From contig DATAYF010000257.1 of the NCBI GenBank assembly GCA_036272735.1, positions 1 to 8,147 of the forward strand: DNA of 8,147 nucleotides. The letters are read 5' to 3'. Below, piece by piece: positions 5,845 to 8,147 of the stretch (the first letter of the stretch is position 1; each line of letters begins with the position of its first letter). The notes below the pieces were generated by a model. It was given only the letters and a program-made list of their open reading frames with translations. It was not told the origin of the DNA and made no database searches. A program made the position numbers and the translations under genes. Source of the DNA: DATAYF01 sp036272735. Lineage in GTDB: Bacteria > Chloroflexota > Ktedonobacteria > Ktedonobacterales > Ktedonobacteraceae.

Positions 5845-6465
5845 TCATTCCGATCGCCCTCGAGATTGAGCGAGCCAGATGGTCCGTCCACCAGCCGTTG
5901 GGTCTTCGACCGTATGCGCGAGCAGAGCAAACCCAGATTGGTCGAGCAACTGCCGATATTCTTCGGGATCAAGGCTCGCATGATAGAGCGGTTCTCCCTG
6001 ATAGTTGCCCAGGCTTTCCCCCTGCTGTGGACCTGTATTGAACAGGAGAAAAGCGCCAGGGACGGTGTGAGCGGCGAACACCGTGAACATGGTCCGTTGG
6101 CGATCAGGAGTGAGGTGGAAAAAGCTGTCCCAACTGAGAAGCCCATCAAAGCGCTGAGGAAGTGCGAGTGCTTGCATCTCTGCCAGGATCCACTCGTGCT
6201 CTGGCATGCGCTGGCGGCACAGGGTGATGAGCGTTGGAGAAGTATCCACACCAGTCACACGCAGTCCCTGTTGGACAAGATGAAACGCGACGGGCATTCC
6301 TGACCCGCATCCCAGGTCAAGGACCCTGGCTCCTGGGGTGAGACAGGCGATGAACCGATCATGCCAGCTCTTGTCATTCCATCTTCCACGACTGCGGTCA
6401 GTATCCCATGCCAGAGCGTGTCGTTCGTAGATCTGGGGAATCTGCTCAGCGTGATGATGTGTCAT
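5845..6465 (-). CDS. class I SAM-dependent methyltransferase, IS passenger, 206 aa
   Basis: This is a Rossmann-fold methyltransferase transferring a methyl group from S-adenosylmethionine to an unknown acceptor. Motif I is V-L-D-L-G-C-G-S-G (48-56). The acidic end of strand 2 is V-T-G-V-D-T-S-P (70-77, D74 for the ribose). The motif IV region is F-D-G-L-L-S-W-D-S-F-F-H-L (106-118), and the C-terminal G-G-R-T-I-W-L-A (192-199) is a conserved ending of one bacterial subfamily. The length is normal and the frame intact. GGAGG lies 11 nt before the ATG. The start is only 24 bp behind the transposase stop, so both are likely on one transcript and the gene depends on IS-driven expression. The S-F-F-H-L and L-Y-H-A-S-L-D-P-E-E-Y segments argue for a small-molecule rather than DNA methyltransferase, but this is inference. 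Confidence 0.85.
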   Translation of the reverse strand: MTHHHAEQIPQIYERHALAWDTDRSRGRWNDKSWHDRFIACLTPGARVLDLGCGSGMPVAFHLVQQGLRVTGVDTSPTLITLCRQRMPEHEWILAEMQALALPQRFDGLLSWDSFFHLTPDRQRTMFTVFAAHTVPGAFLLFNTGPQQGESLGNYQGEPLYHASLDPEEYRQLLDQSGFALLAHTVEDPTAGGRTIWLAQSRGRSE

Positions 6466-6489
6466 GATCTCTGCATCCTCCGAAGGACC

Positions 6490-7599
6490 TTACGCGGCTA
6501 ACCCGGCCACCGAACGAACGATATCAAGGCGAGCTGTGAGATCCTGGAAAAACATGGTCACAGCCTCAAGAAGCCGATCAATGGTCTGGAAAAAGGCATT
6601 CTGCGTGACTTTGCGCCGCAAATGTTTCCAGAATCGCTCAACAGGATTACGTTGAGGCGAATAGGTTGGCAAAGTAACCAGTTCAATCTGATCGGGATGA
6701 GTTGCGAATAAAGCAAGAACAGGTTTGGCAAAATGAATGCGATAGGTATCGACCACCACAGACATTTTGCGCCCGGCAACGGCCCCATCGGGAGATGGTT
6801 CAAGCACCTGAGAAAGGACCAAGCGGAACAAGGCGTTATCTTTCTGTTCGCTGGTGGCCCAATACAGCTTGCTACTCACCCAATGAATGAGCCCTGCCCC
6901 ATAGCGTTTCTGATTTTTGCGCGGCGTTTCGATTTTGCGCTGGTGCCCACGCTTGCACCAATACTGCGTGATCGTGGGCAAGAGAGCAAGGTCAATCTCA
7001 TCTTCATAATAGAGATCGATTTCTCCCCTCTCTGCCTGCCGTTGCAACTCTTCGATTCTGGTCCGTTTGCTGTCATATTCTGGATCAGGACTGGCTACGG
7101 TCAAAACGGGCCGAAGCAGTTCATAGCCATGAGCGGGGCCGCGTAGTGACGAATGCGACTCTCGTCTAAAGACAGCCCCGTCTCTTGTGCCAGGTATGCA
7201 GCCGGGCATCGGAGCCGTCCAGTTCGAGAAAGCACAGCCCAGAGTTCGAGGGTCTTGCTCGATGATCGAGAGCAGCCGCTTCAAGTAATCGGGCGTGATC
7301 TTGGGCGGACGGCCACCTTTTGGGCCGGGCAACAGACACGCCATTCGACGCTGATTAAACTCATGGATGCAGCGAGCAACGGTGTCTTCGCTGTAGAACG
7401 TTATCTGGGCGATCTGCGGCACGCTCATGGGCTTAGCCGACAGCAAAATGATCTGACAGCGTGTCTTGATCGCGGCATCAGGAGTGCGATGGTAGAGTTC
7501 TTGCAACACCTGGTGCTCTTCTGCCGACAACTCTTGCACGTAGACTTCACTGGGTCTGGCTATGGCAGCACCTCTCTGTTCATCGTTTTGAGCTTCCAT
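6490..7599 (-). CDS. IS630-family DDE transposase, 369 aa, with compensated frameshift segment
   Basis: This enzyme catalyses cut-and-paste transposition into TA. Residues about 44-115 form the N-terminal helix-turn-helix part (K-T-R-C-Q-I-I-L-L-S-A ... V-P-Q-I-A-Q-I ... F-N-Q-R-R ... G-G-R-P-P-K). The catalytic domain has D200 (Y-Y-E-D-E), D284 (V-V-V-D-T-Y-R-I-H) and E321 (Y-S-P-Q-R-N-P-V-E-R-F-W). The last two are separated by 36 residues, close to the family rule. Residues about 132-156 are unlike the family. The expected A-A-Y-L-A-Q-E-T-G-L-S-L-D-E-S-R-I-R-H-Y-A-A occurs in another frame between about 7209 and 7131, so two opposite shifts bracket this segment. The ATG lies just inside the right inverted repeat, with no strong ribosome site. 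The methyltransferase follows in the same direction. Confidence 0.88.
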   Translation of the reverse strand: MEAQNDEQRGAAIARPSEVYVQELSAEEHQVLQELYHRTPDAAIKTRCQIILLSAKPMSVPQIAQITFYSEDTVARCIHEFNQRRMACLLPGPKGGRPPKITPDYLKRLLSIIEQDPRTLGCAFSNWTAPMPGCIPGTRDGAVFRRESHSSLRGPAHGYELLRPVLTVASPDPEYDSKRTRIEELQRQAERGEIDLYYEDEIDLALLPTITQYWCKRGHQRKIETPRKNQKRYGAGLIHWVSSKLYWATSEQKDNALFRLVLSQVLEPSPDGAVAGRKMSVVVDTYRIHFAKPVLALFATHPDQIELVTLPTYSPQRNPVERFWKHLRRKVTQNAFFQTIDRLLEAVTMFFQDLTARLDIVRSVAGLAA

Positions 7600-7606
7600 T
7601 CTACAC

Positions 7607-7636
7607 CATTTCCCGCAGGGGTTTCACCGGTTTATT
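7607..7636 (-). repeat. right terminal inverted repeat of the IS630 element
   Basis: The reverse complement begins AATAAACCGGTGAAA and ends TGCGGGAAATG, matching 5727-5756. It lies 8 bp upstream of the transposase start, so it probably overlaps the leader or promoter. Confidence 0.75.
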
Positions 7637-7730
7637 TAGCAAAAATGATGAGAAATGATCGGTTTCTCTCCCAATTTCCTGTCTAATCTAATAGCTTTGC
7701 CATATAGTAGTAAAAGAAACCTCGCCACGA

Positions 7731-7894
7731 CATGCTGGGTCTTCTGACATTTTGATGATTACTATCCGCTTGTTGACTTTTGAGCCTGTATCAGGTAGCC
7801 TGAGAGGCGGATAGAGAATTTTTGGAAAACTCCCAAAATCCACCTCAGAAGTACCCGTTCCCCAATCATCAAAAGTGCGTTAGACCCGACATGC
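7731..7894. repeat. palindromic (MITE/REP-like) unit 1
   Basis: The arms are CATGCTGGGTCT...TTTTGATGATT (7731-7760) and its imperfect inverse AATCATCAAAA...AGACCCGACATG (7864-7893). Inside, CTATCCGC (7762-7769) pairs perfectly with GCGGATAG (7807-7814), and TTTTGG (about 7819-7824) with CCAAAA (7833-7838). The unit can fold into a long branched hairpin. Confidence 0.6.
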
Positions 7895-7964
7895 TTGACA
7901 CATACCTGACCTATCTATTGGACCAAAACCACCCTTGATAGAGAGGTGGTAAATGGCGCGAATA

Positions 7965-8091
7965 ATGGATCTATCTCACTTTTGGTGATAAGGTCTTCAA
8001 TTGCTTACTAGAAGTCAGAAATCTGAGCACAAAAATCGGGAGAGCATAACAAAATAAGCTCATCAATCACCAAAAGTGAGACGGGCCCATG
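7965..8091. repeat. palindromic (MITE/REP-like) unit 2
   Basis: CTCACTTTTGGTGAT (7975-7989) is exactly inverted as ATCACCAAAAGTGAG (8066-8080). Weaker pairing extends outward (ATGG at 7965-7968 with CCAT at 8087-8090). The arms share the CACTTTTGRTGAT core with unit 1, but the interior of the unit does not match. Confidence 0.6.
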
Positions 8092-8147
8092 TTTGACCCA
8101 AAGTACCAACTGGCTATATGTAGTAGGTGCCCTCAAGCATTCTGGCA

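Larger units (their letters stand above)
5727..7636 (-). mobile_element. IS630-family element with passenger methyltransferase gene, about 1.9 kb
   Basis: Terminal inverted repeats at 5727-5756 and 7607-7636 agree at about 25 of 30 positions. The shared blocks are CGGTGAAA and TGCGGGAAA, and more diverged pairing continues further inward. They enclose two minus-strand genes: a DDE transposase starting only 8 bp from the right repeat and a SAM methyltransferase ending about 90 bp from the left repeat. A TA dinucleotide on each side is consistent with IS630 insertion. The methyltransferase lies wholly within the repeats, so the unit resembles the transporter-IS class (IS with passenger genes). 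The two ends have diverged and the transposase has a local frame disturbance, so recent mobility is doubtful. Confidence 0.75.
7640..8147. other. non-coding, repeat-rich right end of the window
   Basis: No supported gene is visible. It holds a hairpin GAGAAA/TTTCTC (7650-7655 with 7663-7668) just outside the IS, a TCTAATAGCTTTGCC motif (7687-7701) and two palindromic repeat units (7731-7894 and 7965-8091). A further hairpin ACCACC/GGTGGT (7928-7933 with 7945-7950) lies between them. Confidence 0.55.

Noticed and set aside
5764..6303. Plus-strand frame of 179 codons opposite the methyltransferase
   Set aside because: It is antisense to a gene with clear SAM-binding motifs and itself has no recognisable motif.
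7153..7686. Plus-strand frame of 177 codons across the right IS end
   Set aside because: It is antisense to the transposase N-terminus and continues through the inverted repeat; no domain is visible.
7731..8091. CRISPR array reading of the repeats at the right end
   Set aside because: The repeats alternate in orientation and vary in sequence, with only four arms and unequal spacing, so they are not direct repeats with regular spacers.

Overview
The window looks like an accessory stretch of a bacterial chromosome at roughly 50% GC. It combines a restriction-endonuclease remnant, a truncated phage-type integrase, an IS630-family element, several stand-alone metabolic or resistance-type genes and an unusual amount of non-coding repeat. 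The mix (IS630 and tyrosine-recombinase debris, a YwqG-like protein, a ClbS/DfsB-like protein, an APH-like kinase, all loosely packed) resembles large Ktedonobacteria (Chloroflexota) genomes. That assignment is inference from gene style, not from a marker gene.

Layout. 1-290: the 3' end of an Mrr-type restriction endonuclease gene, cut by the window edge. 476-700: a small unrecognised protein with a good ribosome binding site. 979-2007 (minus): an APH/choline-kinase-fold phosphotransferase with an altered catalytic loop. 2008-2505: non-coding, with a tRNA/tmRNA T-arm-like sequence and one copy of an interspersed structured repeat. 2506-3102: a YwqG/DUF1963 protein that lost its 5' end where that repeat stops. 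3203-4228: a tyrosine recombinase with all catalytic residues but without its N-terminal arm-binding domain. 4387-4890 (minus): a ClbS/DfsB (DinB-like) four-helix protein with a long leader carrying palindromes. 5055-5723: non-coding, with a second copy of the structured repeat.

The best-defined unit is 5727-7636, a 1.9-kb IS630-family element. I located it by matching inverted repeats (about 25 of 30 positions) that sit just outside two minus-strand genes: the transposase (6490-7599) and, 24 bp behind it, a class I SAM-dependent methyltransferase (5845-6465). The methyltransferase is therefore a passenger inside the element. A TA flanks both ends, and removing the element would restore a CTAG site, the target known for IS630. 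The transposase keeps its DDE residues but carries a compensated pair of frameshifts in the linker before the catalytic domain.

7640-8147 holds no convincing gene. It contains two tandem palindromic units whose four arms belong to one sequence family, resembling MITEs or REP/BIME-type repeats.

The genes do not form one pathway. They read as a patchwork of independently acquired or decaying units around mobile DNA. The only visible cotranscribed pair is transposase plus methyltransferase.
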